A stretch of 64,000 nt of DNA from Sideroxydans sp. (GTDB taxonomy: Bacteria; Pseudomonadota; Gammaproteobacteria; Burkholderiales; Gallionellaceae): contig DAIDAG010000069.1 in NCBI GenBank assembly GCA_027310725.1, positions 1-64,000 on the forward strand. The letters run 5' to 3'. The stretch's first letter is position 1; the number at the start of each line of letters is the position of its first letter. Of the stretch, positions 9,451 to 19,798 are shown piece after piece. The position numbers were made by a program, and so were the translations under genes. Below the pieces are notes generated by a model. The model did not search any database and was not told the DNA's origin. It saw nothing but the letters and a program-made list of their open reading frames with translations.

Positions 9451-10176
9451 TCAGAACCGGGTTGTTAATGCCACCAGCCAGTCGGGCATCACGTTCACCG
9501 CCACTTGCTCGAAGAACTTGTCAGCTCCAGACAGAACAAAGATGCCGATCAGAAAAAGTGCCGTGCCAAAGATTTTCTTGCCCTTTTGCCCTGCTTCCAG
9601 CATGCGGTTGCGCCATTTACCCATCGCCTGACGTGAAAGCATTCCAATGGACAGCAGCGGCAACGCCGCACCCAAACTGAACATCAACATTACCGCAGCA
9701 ACCTGCATCAACTCTTTACCTTGACTGGCCAGCGTAACTGCCACTCCCATGGTCGGGCCGACACATGGACTCCACACGACACCCAGCAACATGCCCAATA
9801 GAAACTGGCCATGCAGCCCGTTCAGATTGAAACGCGTCAGCAGTCCCTGTCCAACGCCAAGCCGACTGATCGCCGCGCTAAAACGCTCCTGCAACATGCT
9901 TGAAAACAATACCGCACCAAACAGGATCAACAGAGTACCGCCAACCACGCGCAATGCATCCTGTCCCAATCCGATGGAAGCGCCCAGATATCCAATTCCT
10001 GCACCGACCACGGTGAACGAAAGCATTAACCCGCCCACCAGGGCTGCCGGACCAAAGCGGTGCGTACTCGTTGCCGAGCCCAGCAGGATAGGCACCAAGG
10101 GCAACACGCATGGCGAAAGCGTGGTCAGCACGCCCGCCAGAAACGACAGGCCAAAACTCGCTACATTCAGTTCCAT
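9451..10176 (-). CDS. CcdA/DsbD-type membrane thiol transporter
   Basis: 241 residues, about six membrane helices, equal to the transmembrane beta domain of DsbD. The two redox cysteines are in LSPCVLPLVP (helix 1) and WSPCVGPTMG (helix 4), the family hallmark. It should carry electrons from cytoplasmic thioredoxin to a periplasmic partner, very likely the thioredoxin-fold protein encoded eight bases upstream. In the bufferin operon this pair could keep peptide cysteines reduced after export (inference). Confidence 0.9.
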   Translation of the reverse strand: MELNVASFGLSFLAGVLTTLSPCVLPLVPILLGSATSTHRFGPAALVGGLMLSFTVVGAGIGYLGASIGLGQDALRVVGGTLLILFGAVLFSSMLQERFSAAISRLGVGQGLLTRFNLNGLHGQFLLGMLLGVVWSPCVGPTMGVAVTLASQGKELMQVAAVMLMFSLGAALPLLSIGMLSRQAMGKWRNRMLEAGQKGKKIFGTALFLIGIFVLSGADKFFEQVAVNVMPDWLVALTTRF

Positions 10177-10184
10177 GTATCCAC

Positions 10185-10571
10185 CTACAACGCTTGACGC
10201 AGCAAGCCGGCGATATGATCCGGGTCCGTATCGCCGGTTACCCGGGCAACCTCCTTGCCGCCCTTGAATACGATGAGTGTGCTTTGATACATGGCACCAA
10301 AGGCTTTCACCACCGGTTTCTGTTTGTCAAAATTGACGCGCAACGTGGTAATGCCCTTGAATTCATTCGTTGGAAGCAGCGTACTCAGTACCTTTTCCTG
10401 CGCTTTGCAGGTTGGGCACCAGTCTGCATAGATAAACACCAGCGCGGGCTTGCCGGCATTGTTCACAGTATCCAATTCTGCCTGCGTGTAAGGCTCTCCC
10501 ACCCAGGCTTGCGCGAATAATGGAAAAAGCAGGGCCGCGGCAAGCACCAGTAATCTTGTAATCAGTTTCAT
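10185..10571 (-). CDS. Exported thioredoxin-fold protein
   Basis: 128 residues with a Sec signal peptide (LLVLAAALLFPLFAQAWV) and a thioredoxin active site WCPTC (Cys52, Cys55), followed by the expected cis-Pro strand region (TLIVFKGGKEVARVTG). Periplasmic redox protein; short for the TlpA/DsbE group. Its gene is immediately followed by the CcdA-like gene, its probable electron donor, and preceded by the DoxX gene with a 61-base gap. Confidence 0.88.
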   Translation of the reverse strand: MKLITRLLVLAAALLFPLFAQAWVGEPYTQAELDTVNNAGKPALVFIYADWCPTCKAQEKVLSTLLPTNEFKGITTLRVNFDKQKPVVKAFGAMYQSTLIVFKGGKEVARVTGDTDPDHIAGLLRQAL

Positions 10572-10632
10572 GATCTGTCTCCTTGTGACGATATAGCTTT
10601 GTTGCCAATTGCTTCTGCAAGTTCAAATGTCC

Positions 10633-11082
10633 TCATTGCAGACGTTTCTCCAGCCAGGCATCAGTTGCCCATTTGCCGCGGCTCAGCACCAACAGCACGG
10701 CCAGCATGGTTCCCCAGGCGAAATGCTGGAACAGGCCTGCCTCGCTCAAGCCGGAGTAATACGAATAGGCCGCGACCGCATTTAGTATGAACAAACCCGC
10801 CGCGGCAAATCGCCCGAACAGCCCCAGCACCAGCAACACCGACAATCCGAGTTCGCCAGCAGTCGACATGTACGCCGCGACGTCCGTGTTCAATAATGGC
10901 ACCTGGTACACATCGCTGAACAGGTACAAGGTACTGTCCCAGCTCTTGATCTTGGTCAGGCCGGATTTGAAAAACACATCCGCCAGATACAGCCGCAGTC
11001 CGAGATCTAATAGCGGTGCCAGGAATTCTGGCCAGTGCGAAGCGTTGTAGTAAAGCCGTGCGAGGCGTGATAATACGTTCAT
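10633..11082 (-). CDS. DoxX-family membrane protein of bufferin operon
   Basis: 149 residues with four hydrophobic helices in DoxX arrangement (YLADVFFKSGLTKIKSWDSTLYLF, then VLLVLGLFGRFAAAGLFILNAVAAY). DoxX proteins commonly accompany DUF2282/DUF692/DUF2063 operons; their function there is not settled. The start codon overlaps the stop of the DUF2063 gene by four bases, so translation is coupled. Confidence 0.88.
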   Translation of the reverse strand: MNVLSRLARLYYNASHWPEFLAPLLDLGLRLYLADVFFKSGLTKIKSWDSTLYLFSDVYQVPLLNTDVAAYMSTAGELGLSVLLVLGLFGRFAAAGLFILNAVAAYSYYSGLSEAGLFQHFAWGTMLAVLLVLSRGKWATDAWLEKRLQ

Positions 11083-11855
11083 GAGTTTGCTCCCGGAGTG
11101 AAACTTGCGAAGATGTTTTGCGCCACCAGCGTTTGCAGCACCGGCAGCAGATTGAAATCAGGATAGCGCTCCATCGTTTCTTCAGTGGCCTCTCCCAGCG
11201 CTGCGCCGGTTTGTATGCGCTGCAACCACACGGCGTTAACTTCCGTCAGTTCAGTCACCGTTACCATATCGTGGTCGCGGCTGACCAGCGCATTGCAGGA
11301 GCCGCTGTTCAGGTCGACGTTGAAATCATTCGATGCACCAAGCTGGTGCGCGTGCCAGATGGCGGCGATGGGATAACCGGAATGCAACAGATGGCACGAC
11401 GGATGCATAAGCAAGACCAGATCGGAATAAGTTTCGGGCGGGACTTGTGCCAGTTCGTTCAAATCCAGAACCTCCCCGTCCTCCGCAAAATAGGCTTGGT
11501 GGCAGGCCCATTCCAGCGCTGCCATATCCGGCAGATAAGCGAGCTCCTTTGCCGGCTCGAAGGTGGCCACAAAGTCGGCCAGCTCGGCGCCGTAGTGATG
11601 CAGGTTTGCGCTGCGCGACGGGTATTGCCCGATGAACTTCCTGCTCATGAACCGGAAGAAATCGTCGCCTACCAGTTGCCTGACGACCGGATAGGCACCC
11701 GCCAAAGCATCATGCAGATTGCCGCGGTAGTTGTTGCGGTAGATGTCGAGGGCGATATCCGCTGCATAATGTGAATATGTCTTGCTGATCTGTGCCGATG
11801 GCACCAGGCCATGCACGATGCTTCCGGCAAAATGGGCAAGTTCATCATGCAGCAT
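11079..11855 (-). CDS. bufC: DUF2063 protein, BufC-type partner of the MNIO enzyme
   Basis: 258 residues. The N-terminal DUF2063 domain is visible as IYRNNYRGNLHDALAGAYPVVRQLVGDDFFRFMSRKFI; a less conserved domain follows. In studied bufferin and methanobactin-type systems such proteins deliver the precursor peptide to the DUF692 enzyme (established for the family). The start overlaps the enzyme gene by 11 bases, consistent with a two-protein complex. Confidence 0.9.
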   Translation of the reverse strand: MLHDELAHFAGSIVHGLVPSAQISKTYSHYAADIALDIYRNNYRGNLHDALAGAYPVVRQLVGDDFFRFMSRKFIGQYPSRSANLHHYGAELADFVATFEPAKELAYLPDMAALEWACHQAYFAEDGEVLDLNELAQVPPETYSDLVLLMHPSCHLLHSGYPIAAIWHAHQLGASNDFNVDLNSGSCNALVSRDHDMVTVTELTEVNAVWLQRIQTGAALGEATEETMERYPDFNLLPVLQTLVAQNIFASFTPGANS

Positions 11856-12690
11856 CGCACACCTCCAGACTGCCCAAGCGCTGCTGCGCCTTCGCCGCTT
11901 CGCCCATCAGGACAGACAAGGCAGGGATGTCGCTGTCCCACTCGATCAAAGTCGGGCGCGGACCGATCTGCCGCAGTACGGACTCATACAATTCCCACAC
12001 TTCGGGATAGATCGGATGGTTGTGCGTATCCACCAAGCAGCCGTCGCGCATGCTGTATCCGGCCAGGTGATATTCCTTTACGGCAGCCGCAGGAATAGCC
12101 TTGATGAAAGCCTCGGTATCGACGCCGAGGTTGCGCATATTCACGTACAGGTTTTCCACGTCGAACAGGATGCCGCAGCCGGTACGCCGCGTCAGTTCGG
12201 CCAGGAATTCGCCCTCGGTCATTTCGCTGTGGGAAAACGACAAATAGCTGGACAGGTTTTCCACCAGCAATTGGCGCCCTATCCTTTCCTGAACCTGGTC
12301 CACGCGGCGTGCCACATGGGCCAGCGCTTCGCGCGTATAGGGAAATGGCAACAGATCGTTGATCACCATGCCCTCCGCCGCATTCCAGCACAGATGTTCC
12401 GACACGGCGGCCGGTTGCACGTCGGCGCATAGCCGCGCCACTGCGGACAGATGTTCTTTATCGAGCGGTGTCGTCGAAGCCAGGCCCATGCCGACGCCAT
12501 GCAGACTGACGGGGTAATGCTCGCGCACCCGGAGCAAGGTATGCAGCGGCGCACCGCCGCCAAAGAAATTCTCGTTATGCACTTCTACCCAGCCCAGCTT
12601 GGGCAAGGTGTCCAGGACCTCACGGTAGTGAGGCGCCCGCAACCCTATTCCTGCGGTATCAGGCAACATATTGGTTGCGGGCTGGTTCAT
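11845..12690 (-). CDS. bufB: DUF692/MNIO family peptide-modifying iron oxidase
   Basis: 281 residues, a TIM-barrel multinuclear non-heme iron oxidase related to MbnB. The metal-ligand segments are intact in order: EVHNENFF, SLHGVGMGL, SEHLCW, LVENLSSY, LFDVENLYVN, EYHLAGY, DTHNHPIYPEVW and LIEWDSDIP. Such enzymes convert cysteines of a partner peptide to oxazolone/thioamide or thiooxazole groups that bind copper. Its substrate is most likely the four-cysteine peptide encoded directly upstream, whose stop overlaps this start. Confidence 0.93.
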   Translation of the reverse strand: MNQPATNMLPDTAGIGLRAPHYREVLDTLPKLGWVEVHNENFFGGGAPLHTLLRVREHYPVSLHGVGMGLASTTPLDKEHLSAVARLCADVQPAAVSEHLCWNAAEGMVINDLLPFPYTREALAHVARRVDQVQERIGRQLLVENLSSYLSFSHSEMTEGEFLAELTRRTGCGILFDVENLYVNMRNLGVDTEAFIKAIPAAAVKEYHLAGYSMRDGCLVDTHNHPIYPEVWELYESVLRQIGPRPTLIEWDSDIPALSVLMGEAAKAQQRLGSLEVCDAA

Positions 12691-12953
12691 TACATCGTCT
12701 TCAGCATGCCGCCGGCGATCTTGTCGCAGGTGCCTTTGGGGACGGCCACGAAGTCCATCGGATCGTTGTTCTTAGTGGCCTGACCGGCACAGGAGTGTGC
12801 ACTCTTGTTGCTGGAGCAGTCATTCATGCCGGCCTTGGCGATACCGAAACATTTCTCCATATCCATCTTCTTGTCGGCGGCACTCGCGGTGCCGGCCAGG
12901 CCCAGTGCCAACAAACCACCGATTGCGAGCGACAACATTTTTTGCTTTTCCAT
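12690..12953 (-). CDS. bufA: Bufferin-type precursor peptide (DUF2282)
   Basis: 87 residues: signal peptide (LAIGGLLALGLAGTASAAD) and a short mature part with four cysteines at 35, 46, 55 and 76 in the contexts MEKCFGIAK, MNDCSSNK, AHSCAGQA and GTCDKI, the DUF2282 pattern. Known members are exported, MNIO-modified peptides that sequester copper in the periplasm. First gene of the operon; AAGGAG lies seven bases before the ATG and an ECF-type promoter ends about 50 bases upstream. Metal specificity here is inferred from the family. Confidence 0.93.
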   Translation of the reverse strand: MEKQKMLSLAIGGLLALGLAGTASAADKKMDMEKCFGIAKAGMNDCSSNKSAHSCAGQATKNNDPMDFVAVPKGTCDKIAGGMLKTM

Positions 12954-13004
12954 TTTGATACTCCTTATGTAGGTTGAGTGACCGGAGAATTCTTCTCCGC
13001 TGTA

Positions 13005-13033
13005 TTAGTCGACGCAAACCGGATTTACTTACA
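13005..13033 (-). promoter_or_regulatory. ECF-sigma promoter of bufferin operon
   Basis: On the minus strand TGTAAG (13033-13028), 16 bases, CGACTAA (13011-13005). Identical hexamer, heptamer and spacer length to the copies before arsM, arsS, grx and the sigma-factor operon. Expected transcript start near 12998, giving a leader of about 45 bases to the bufA ATG. Confidence 0.85.
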
Positions 13034-13067
13034 AATGAATATGCAAATCTGATGTTGCGTCACTTGA

Positions 13068-13093
13068 TTCGGCATTCCGTAAAAAAAGGTTAC
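13068..13093 (-). promoter_or_regulatory. Possible second ECF-type promoter of bufferin operon
   Basis: On the minus strand GTAACC (13093-13088), 16 bases, CGAA (13071-13068). This fits the GTAACC-N16-CGAA form known for SigF-type ECF factors that control similar operons in other proteobacteria. Only one copy was found, so it may be chance. Confidence 0.35.
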
Positions 13094-13120
13094 AAAACCA
13101 GGGCGAAATCTGAATCCGGT

Positions 13121-14191
13121 TCAGAACAACTTGCTGACCGACCACGCGAATATGGCCGCCAATGGAAGCGTCATCAGCCACGACCACATGATTTTGCGCA
13201 ACGATACCCAGTCCAGTGACTGCGCCCGCATGCCCACGCCGGCGATGGAGCCGACCGAGACATGGGTGGTGGAAACCGGTACGCCAAGCTTGCTGGCGAA
13301 CAACACCAAGACTGCAGTAATCAAATTGGCTGCCAATCCGCGGCTGTGATCCATGCGACTCACACGATGGCTCATGCGTTCAGCCACGCGCCGTGCAAAC
13401 AGGACACCGCTCAGCCCCATGGCTGCCGCAAGCCACCAGAACGACGCCTGCGCGCCGAGCAGACTGGAAGCAAGCAGCAGCGCCGCGATCTTGGGCGTGT
13501 CGTTCACGCCGCGCGCAAAGCAGATCGCCATTGCTGAAAATATGTGCAGCTTGTTCAGCCAGTTCGCAATGGAGAATCGCGCGATGACCGGCAAGGTTGC
13601 GCAGTCCTCGTCGCTACCCACCGCGAGCGATGGTGATGCAACGGTTCGTATTGCTATGCCGCCTGAAGTTGAAATCAATTCGGGCTCGACCACACATACG
13701 CAATCCGCCTCGGCCGAACGCAGGCGAAAGGCCGAATAGGCCAGCGCGCCCAGTATGGCGGCGAGCAGTGGACTGACCAGCAACGGCATCAGGAACGTTT
13801 CCATCAGTTTGTCGAAGTGCACGCCTCCCGCTTGTGCCAGACCTGCCCCGATCAGGCCACCGATCAGCGCATGCGTCGTGGACACCGGATACCCTAGGCG
13901 CGTGGCAAGGAAAACCGTGACCGCAGCTCCGCTTGCAACACTAAAGATGAACCAGGGCGTATTGACCACCGCATCTGCGATCAAGCCCTTGCCAGAGAAG
14001 TTCTGTACCAGCGTTTCCGCCAGGAACAATGCAGCCACGCTTCCCGCCACCGTCGCCAGTGTGGCAAGCGCCAGGGCCTGCCGGTAGTTCAGCGTATCGG
14101 AACCCCACACGGTCGCGAAACCCTTGAAGTTGTCGTTGGCGCCGTTGCTGAACGCGAGGAACAGTGCGGCAATCAGAATAAGCATTTCCAT
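13121..14191 (-). CDS. PiT-family phosphate (arsenate) transporter
   Basis: 356 residues, ten or so membrane helices, with the two inverted-repeat signatures SNGANDNFKGFAT and FARGVNDTPKIAAL and the paired STTHALIGG / STTHVSVGS segments of the PHO-4/PiT family. I start at 14191 because GGAGG lies five bases before that ATG. It begins 11 bases downstream of the arsM stop and so is driven by the same ECF promoter. PiT proteins take up phosphate and also arsenate; placing one behind arsM is unusual and suggests altered phosphate/arsenate selectivity or a DMA- or metal-phosphate role (inference). Confidence 0.88.
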   Translation of the reverse strand: MEMLILIAALFLAFSNGANDNFKGFATVWGSDTLNYRQALALATLATVAGSVAALFLAETLVQNFSGKGLIADAVVNTPWFIFSVASGAAVTVFLATRLGYPVSTTHALIGGLIGAGLAQAGGVHFDKLMETFLMPLLVSPLLAAILGALAYSAFRLRSAEADCVCVVEPELISTSGGIAIRTVASPSLAVGSDEDCATLPVIARFSIANWLNKLHIFSAMAICFARGVNDTPKIAALLLASSLLGAQASFWWLAAAMGLSGVLFARRVAERMSHRVSRMDHSRGLAANLITAVLVLFASKLGVPVSTTHVSVGSIAGVGMRAQSLDWVSLRKIMWSWLMTLPLAAIFAWSVSKLF

Positions 14192-14201
14192 CATATCCTC
14201 C

Positions 14202-15242
14202 TCAGCAGCAGGCGCAGCTTTCCTCGCCTGCATCCTTGTTGTCGAACGGAATGGAAGCACCGCAGCCCTCGAACAGGCCGTAGTGCGTTGCGAAGTCGCC
14301 GATAAACTCGAAATGGTTGCGGAAACGGGTGTCTTGCAACATGTGCCAGGTATTGCCGCACACCGGGAACACGCGACCCGTTTCAATACGGTGATGATTG
14401 TCCAGCTCGAAACGATGCGGATGATCCGGGATGCTGCCGCGATAAACTACGGCCTGGCCGTAGTCTTCGCACGCCGTTTCCAGCGCGTCGAGCTTGAACA
14501 ATCGATAGGTCGCCGAGTAGAACTTCAGGTTGCCAACACGCGGCGCCAGCTTGGCATCCGTCACTTCCAGCGGGCGGTCCTCGATCAGTCGCGGATCGGC
14601 GAAGCCATGCCGCTGCGCGAGCCGGATGAAGTCATTCCAGTACAGTGCACCGCCCAGGCATTCGCCGTACAGCACCGGATCGTTGCGCACGGCGTCCGGC
14701 ACGCGGCGGTCAGCATACACATCGGAGAAATAGAATTCGCCGCCATTCTTCAGCAGGCGATGAACGCCGCGCAGCACGGCATCCTTGTCCGGCGACAGAT
14801 TGACTACGCAATTGGACACGATCACGTCGAAGCTGCCGGGCGCAAGATCGAGCTCATCCAGCTTCTCGATGTAACCTTCCACGAAACGCACGTTGGCATA
14901 GCCGAACTGCTCGGCGTGATAAGCGCGATGTTCCTCTGCCACTGCCAGTTGCTCCGGCGTCATGTCGACACCGATAACTTCGCCTGTCTTGCCAACCAGT
15001 TGCGCCAAGGCGTAGACATCACGCCCGGAGCCGCTGCCCAGATCAAGCACGCGGCATCCTTCAAGCAAGGGCGGACACACCAATCCGCAGCCGTAATAAC
15101 GTGCCAGCACCTCGGGATGAACCTTCGCTAGCAGGGGCTTTAGCCAGGCGGGAAGCGTGCTGACATCGCAGCAGGCGCTGGTCTTCAGGTCATTGGAATT
15201 CTGCAGCTGCTTGCCGTAATAGTCCTGAACGATTTCATGCAT
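14202..15242 (-). CDS. arsM: Arsenite S-adenosylmethionine methyltransferase, arsenosugar type
   Basis: 346 residues. A SAM-binding core (VLDLGSGSGRDVYAL) is followed by SNCVVNLSPDK and ECLGGALYW, which carry the two conserved arsenic-binding cysteines; a third comes from SACCDVSTL near residue 24, and the tail ends in SCACC. This longer form is the one linked to arsenosugar synthesis. It methylates As(III) toward dimethylarsenic. Start at 15242 is supported by GAGG eight bases upstream and by an ECF promoter whose predicted transcript begins near 15268. The PiT gene follows 10 bases later. Confidence 0.93.
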   Translation of the reverse strand: MHEIVQDYYGKQLQNSNDLKTSACCDVSTLPAWLKPLLAKVHPEVLARYYGCGLVCPPLLEGCRVLDLGSGSGRDVYALAQLVGKTGEVIGVDMTPEQLAVAEEHRAYHAEQFGYANVRFVEGYIEKLDELDLAPGSFDVIVSNCVVNLSPDKDAVLRGVHRLLKNGGEFYFSDVYADRRVPDAVRNDPVLYGECLGGALYWNDFIRLAQRHGFADPRLIEDRPLEVTDAKLAPRVGNLKFYSATYRLFKLDALETACEDYGQAVVYRGSIPDHPHRFELDNHHRIETGRVFPVCGNTWHMLQDTRFRNHFEFIGDFATHYGLFEGCGASIPFDNKDAGEESCACC

Positions 15243-15274
15243 GATGAGTCCTCTTGAAAGTGTGGAGACATCAG

Positions 15275-15303
15275 TTAGTCGGACCATTCGGCTATTTCTT
15301 ACA
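15275..15303 (-). promoter_or_regulatory. ECF-sigma promoter of arsM
   Basis: On the minus strand TGTAAG (15303-15298), 16 bases, CGACTAA (15281-15275). Same elements and spacing as the other five copies in the window. Leader to the arsM ATG about 26 bases. Confidence 0.85.
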
Positions 15304-15348
15304 TAAACACATCAGATAAGTTAGAAAATACGACTCTCAGCAATTCAA

Positions 15349-17248
<1,900 letters not shown>

Positions 17249-17252
<4 letters not shown>

Positions 17253-17548
17253 TGACGTGCTTCCACAACTTGGGATGGATAGCCGGCGTTCTTGGTAGTT
17301 TCGGTCAGCGCTGCCGCATTTGTCTGGGTATCGTCAAAGGTCGCCACAACAATCTGCTTTTCCGGGTTAACGTCAATCCTGGTCACGCCTTTGACTTTGT
17401 TCAATGCCTTCTTAACGGTGATCGGACATACTTCGCAGTCCATCGTTGGGACAGAAAGCGTGACGGTCTTGCTGGCTGCAAAGGCAGGCGACACAGTCAA
17501 AGAAAGCGCGGTCGCGGCGACAATTGATAGCACTTGGGTAATTTTCAT
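17249..17548 (-). CDS. merP: Periplasmic mercury-binding protein MerP
   Basis: 99 residues: signal peptide ending near SPAFAAS, then one HMA domain with the Hg-binding motif TMDCEVC. Scavenges Hg(II) in the periplasm and passes it to MerT/MerF. Follows merT with a 12-base gap. Confidence 0.95.
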
Positions 17549-17560
17549 ATTGCGACTCCT

Positions 17561-17911
17561 TCAATAAAATAGCGGTGCAAGATAAGGGAAGAACAGTGCG
17601 ACCAGCACCAACATCGCAACGCTCCAGAAAATGACTTTATAAGCGCGCTTGGTCTGCGGCAATGCACAAACTTCACCCGGTCTGCATTCAGCCTCTGACC
17701 GATAAATGCGCCGCCAGGCGAAGAACATTGCGAACAGTGCCGCGCCGATGAAGATCGGGCGGTAAGGCTCCAGCACGGTCAGGTTGCCGATCCAAGCTCC
17801 GCTGAAACCGAGAGTAATCAACACGAGTGGCCCAAGGCAGCAGGTTGAAGCAAGAATGGCCGCAAGCCCGCCAGCTAACAGCGTTCCGCTTAGGGTTTTA
17901 GGTTCTGACAT
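17561..17911 (-). CDS. merT: Mercury transporter MerT
   Basis: 116 residues with three membrane helices. First-helix pair [13 protein letters not shown] binds Hg(II); the cytoplasmic loop pair is [15 protein letters not shown]. Start at 17911 (MSEPKTLSG), first gene behind the mer promoter, and not the longer upstream-open frame that runs through the operator. Confidence 0.95.
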   Translation of the reverse strand: MSEPKTLSGTLLAGGLAAILASTCCLGPLVLITLGFSGAWIGNLTVLEPYRPIFIGAALFAMFFAWRRIYRSEAECRPGEVCALPQTKRAYKVIFWSVAMLVLVALFFPYLAPLFY

Positions 17912-17945
17912 GAAATCATCCTTTCGAGTATTTGTGCGATGGTGT

Positions 17946-17976
17946 AACGTACCCCCGTACTCAAGTACGGAGTCAA
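17946..17976 (-). promoter_or_regulatory. mer promoter/operator
   Basis: On the minus strand a -35 TTGACT (17976-17971) and -10 TACGTT (17951-17946) are 19 bases apart. The spacer contains the MerR dyad CCGTAC-TTGA-GTACGG (17955-17970), nearly the textbook mer operator. merR starts six bases away in the other direction. Confidence 0.95.
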
Positions 17977-17981
17977 GAAGC

Positions 17982-18404
17982 ATGCAAAATATTCTCGAAA
18001 ATCTGACTATCGGTGCCTTTGCCAAGGCTGCCGGCGTCAATGTGGAAACCATACGCTTCTACCAGCGCAAGAATCTGCTGCCTGAACCGGACAAACCATA
18101 CGGCGGTATTCGCCGGTATGGGGAGTCAGATGTCGCGCGGGTGCAATTCATCAAGTCGGCTCAGATGCTCGGTTTTAGCCTGGATGAAATCTCGGAACTG
18201 CTCAAATTGGAGGATGGAACACGCTGCATAGAGGCTAGTAAACTGGCCGAGCGCAAGCTTGGCGATGTGCGGGCAAAACTTGCCGTCCTTTTGCGAATGG
18301 AGGCAGTGCTAACGCAGCTTGTGGATTCATGCCACACGCGGAAAGGGAATGTTTCTTGTCCACTGATTGCGTCGCTGCAAGAGCAGAAAGGAGTTGCAAT
18401 ATAA
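17982..18404 (+). CDS. merR: Mercury-responsive regulator MerR
   Basis: 140 residues. MerR helix-turn-helix ([24 protein letters not shown]) and Hg(II)-binding cysteines at 82, 117 and 126, exactly the numbering of the Tn501 protein. Represses and, with Hg(II), activates merTPFA by untwisting the 19-base spacer promoter. Start at ATG 17982; the upstream in-frame extension runs through the operator and is not used. Confidence 0.96.
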   Translation: MQNILENLTIGAFAKAAGVNVETIRFYQRKNLLPEPDKPYGGIRRYGESDVARVQFIKSAQMLGFSLDEISELLKLEDGTRCIEASKLAERKLGDVRAKLAVLLRMEAVLTQLVDSCHTRKGNVSCPLIASLQEQKGVAI

Positions 18405-18432
18405 ACGTAATAGATAGGTTTTTTTTAACTAC

Positions 18433-19188
18433 TCAGTTTTTGTCCGATGAATCAGTGACGCATGCGGTATTTCTATCCACAAAATGGAAATCCGCAAATC
18501 CCGCATGTGCTAACTCCGCGGTATTGTCGGTATCCGAGGCAACCGAGAGTTGGATCAACCGCGCTTTGGCAGAGCCGAATTCGGCGATCACATCCTGCAA
18601 CACATCATGCCGCGCCTCGACCCACTTCCCTGCGTTCACCGCACCTGACTCCGCTACGATCATGCGCGTGCGGTCGGTGTAGGCGTTCGGCTTGCGCGTG
18701 CCGACCGGATAGCGGTTGTCCCACACATAATTGAGCGCGGCATCGGGCACGGCATCGCCGTAGATGCTTCGAGCCAGCTTGAGTTTGGCGCGCAGCATGA
18801 AGTTCAACTCGGACGGCGGCATGGTGAACGACACATAGACACGGGCGGCATAGTCGTCGCCCGCCTTGGTCGCCATGTCCGCCTTGACCAGCGGCGCATC
18901 GATACGCCAGCGCCAACACATTACTGGCGTGCGGTTCAGATCGACTTCGACTGGTCGCGCCAATAGCGCCATGCTGTGGTCGGCGGTCGCCTCGATACCC
19001 AGCACACCGTCCATGCGGGCAATCTGGTAGCGGGTAGGAGCCACTTTTTTATTGAGCTGCACGATCTGCCACGGTGCGGGCACGACCTCCGATGGCCCCT
19101 TGAAACTGTCCAGTGCCGCCAAGTCACTCGCCTGTACGACGCATGAACCGGCACACAAAATCAAACCCGCAACACTACGCAACAGCAT
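18433..19188 (-). CDS. Exported DUF3047 protein
   Basis: 251 residues with a signal peptide (LLRSVAGLILCAGSCVVQASD). The DUF3047 core is visible in the CWRWRIDAPL segment and in DDYAARVYVSF, LNYVWDN and RTRMIVAESG. Function unknown, predicted periplasmic and carbohydrate-binding-like by fold (inference). Last gene of the arsS operon, overlapping the glycosyltransferase gene by 14 bases. Confidence 0.85.
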   Translation of the reverse strand: MLLRSVAGLILCAGSCVVQASDLAALDSFKGPSEVVPAPWQIVQLNKKVAPTRYQIARMDGVLGIEATADHSMALLARPVEVDLNRTPVMCWRWRIDAPLVKADMATKAGDDYAARVYVSFTMPPSELNFMLRAKLKLARSIYGDAVPDAALNYVWDNRYPVGTRKPNAYTDRTRMIVAESGAVNAGKWVEARHDVLQDVIAEFGSAKARLIQLSVASDTDNTAELAHAGFADFHFVDRNTACVTDSSDKN

Positions 19189-19798
19189 GCAACCTCCATT
19201 TTTCGTTCATGTATTTCAAATCACGTGGCTCATCGACATCGTGCAGCATCTGCCCCACATGGACCGACCAGCCGAGCTGTCCGAAGCGCGCGATCGTGGT
19301 ACTTGCAACGGCATCGGTACTCCAGGGCATGTTGCTGAACAGGAATGGGCTGAATTGTCCGAGTCCCAGCAAGGCATAACCGCCATCGGCGGTGCAGTGA
19401 ATAACGGCGTCATGGTCATGCAATACGAGCCGCGCTTCACGCAACAAATCAGCAGACATCTCGACGCAATCGGTCCCGACCAACAAGACGGCTTCTCCTT
19501 TGTTTAACGCTCTTGCCGCAGCGCGAGCCATCCGTGCTCCCAGGTCGCCTTCACCCTGATCTGAAATCTCGACACCCGCCGGCAACTGATTTTCGTTCCA
19601 GGCAGCAGCATCGATGGACGGCGTGACACACAACTCGACAACGCCGACATTTGCGGCAAGGGCCTCATTCACGGTATGCAGCAGCATTTGTTGCGCCAGT
19701 TCTGCAGCGCCCTCCGCTCCCAGCGCCGGAATCAGCCGTGTTTTGGCCAGTCCGGGTTTGGGGGCTTTGGCGAAAATGATGATGCGAGTGGATTTCAT
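19175..19798 (-). CDS. TIGR04282-type arsenosugar-associated glycosyltransferase
   Basis: 207 residues of the GT-A/nucleotidyltransferase-like fold: IIFAKAPKPGLAKTRL at the start, VLLVGTDCVEM in the middle and DVDEPRDL at the end are the family signatures. NCBI names this family for its link to arsenosugar gene clusters; the reaction has not been shown to my knowledge. Start at 19798 gives a four-base overlap with the preceding gene. Confidence 0.88.
   Translation of the reverse strand: MKSTRIIIFAKAPKPGLAKTRLIPALGAEGAAELAQQMLLHTVNEALAANVGVVELCVTPSIDAAAWNENQLPAGVEISDQGEGDLGARMARAAARALNKGEAVLLVGTDCVEMSADLLREARLVLHDHDAVIHCTADGGYALLGLGQFSPFLFSNMPWSTDAVASTTIARFGQLGWSVHVGQMLHDVDEPRDLKYMNEKWRLHAVA

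Noticed and set aside
8598-9680. 360-residue plus-strand frame
   Set aside because: Antisense to the HD-GYP gene with intact catalytic motifs; composition is rich in Arg, Ala and His as expected of a shadow frame.
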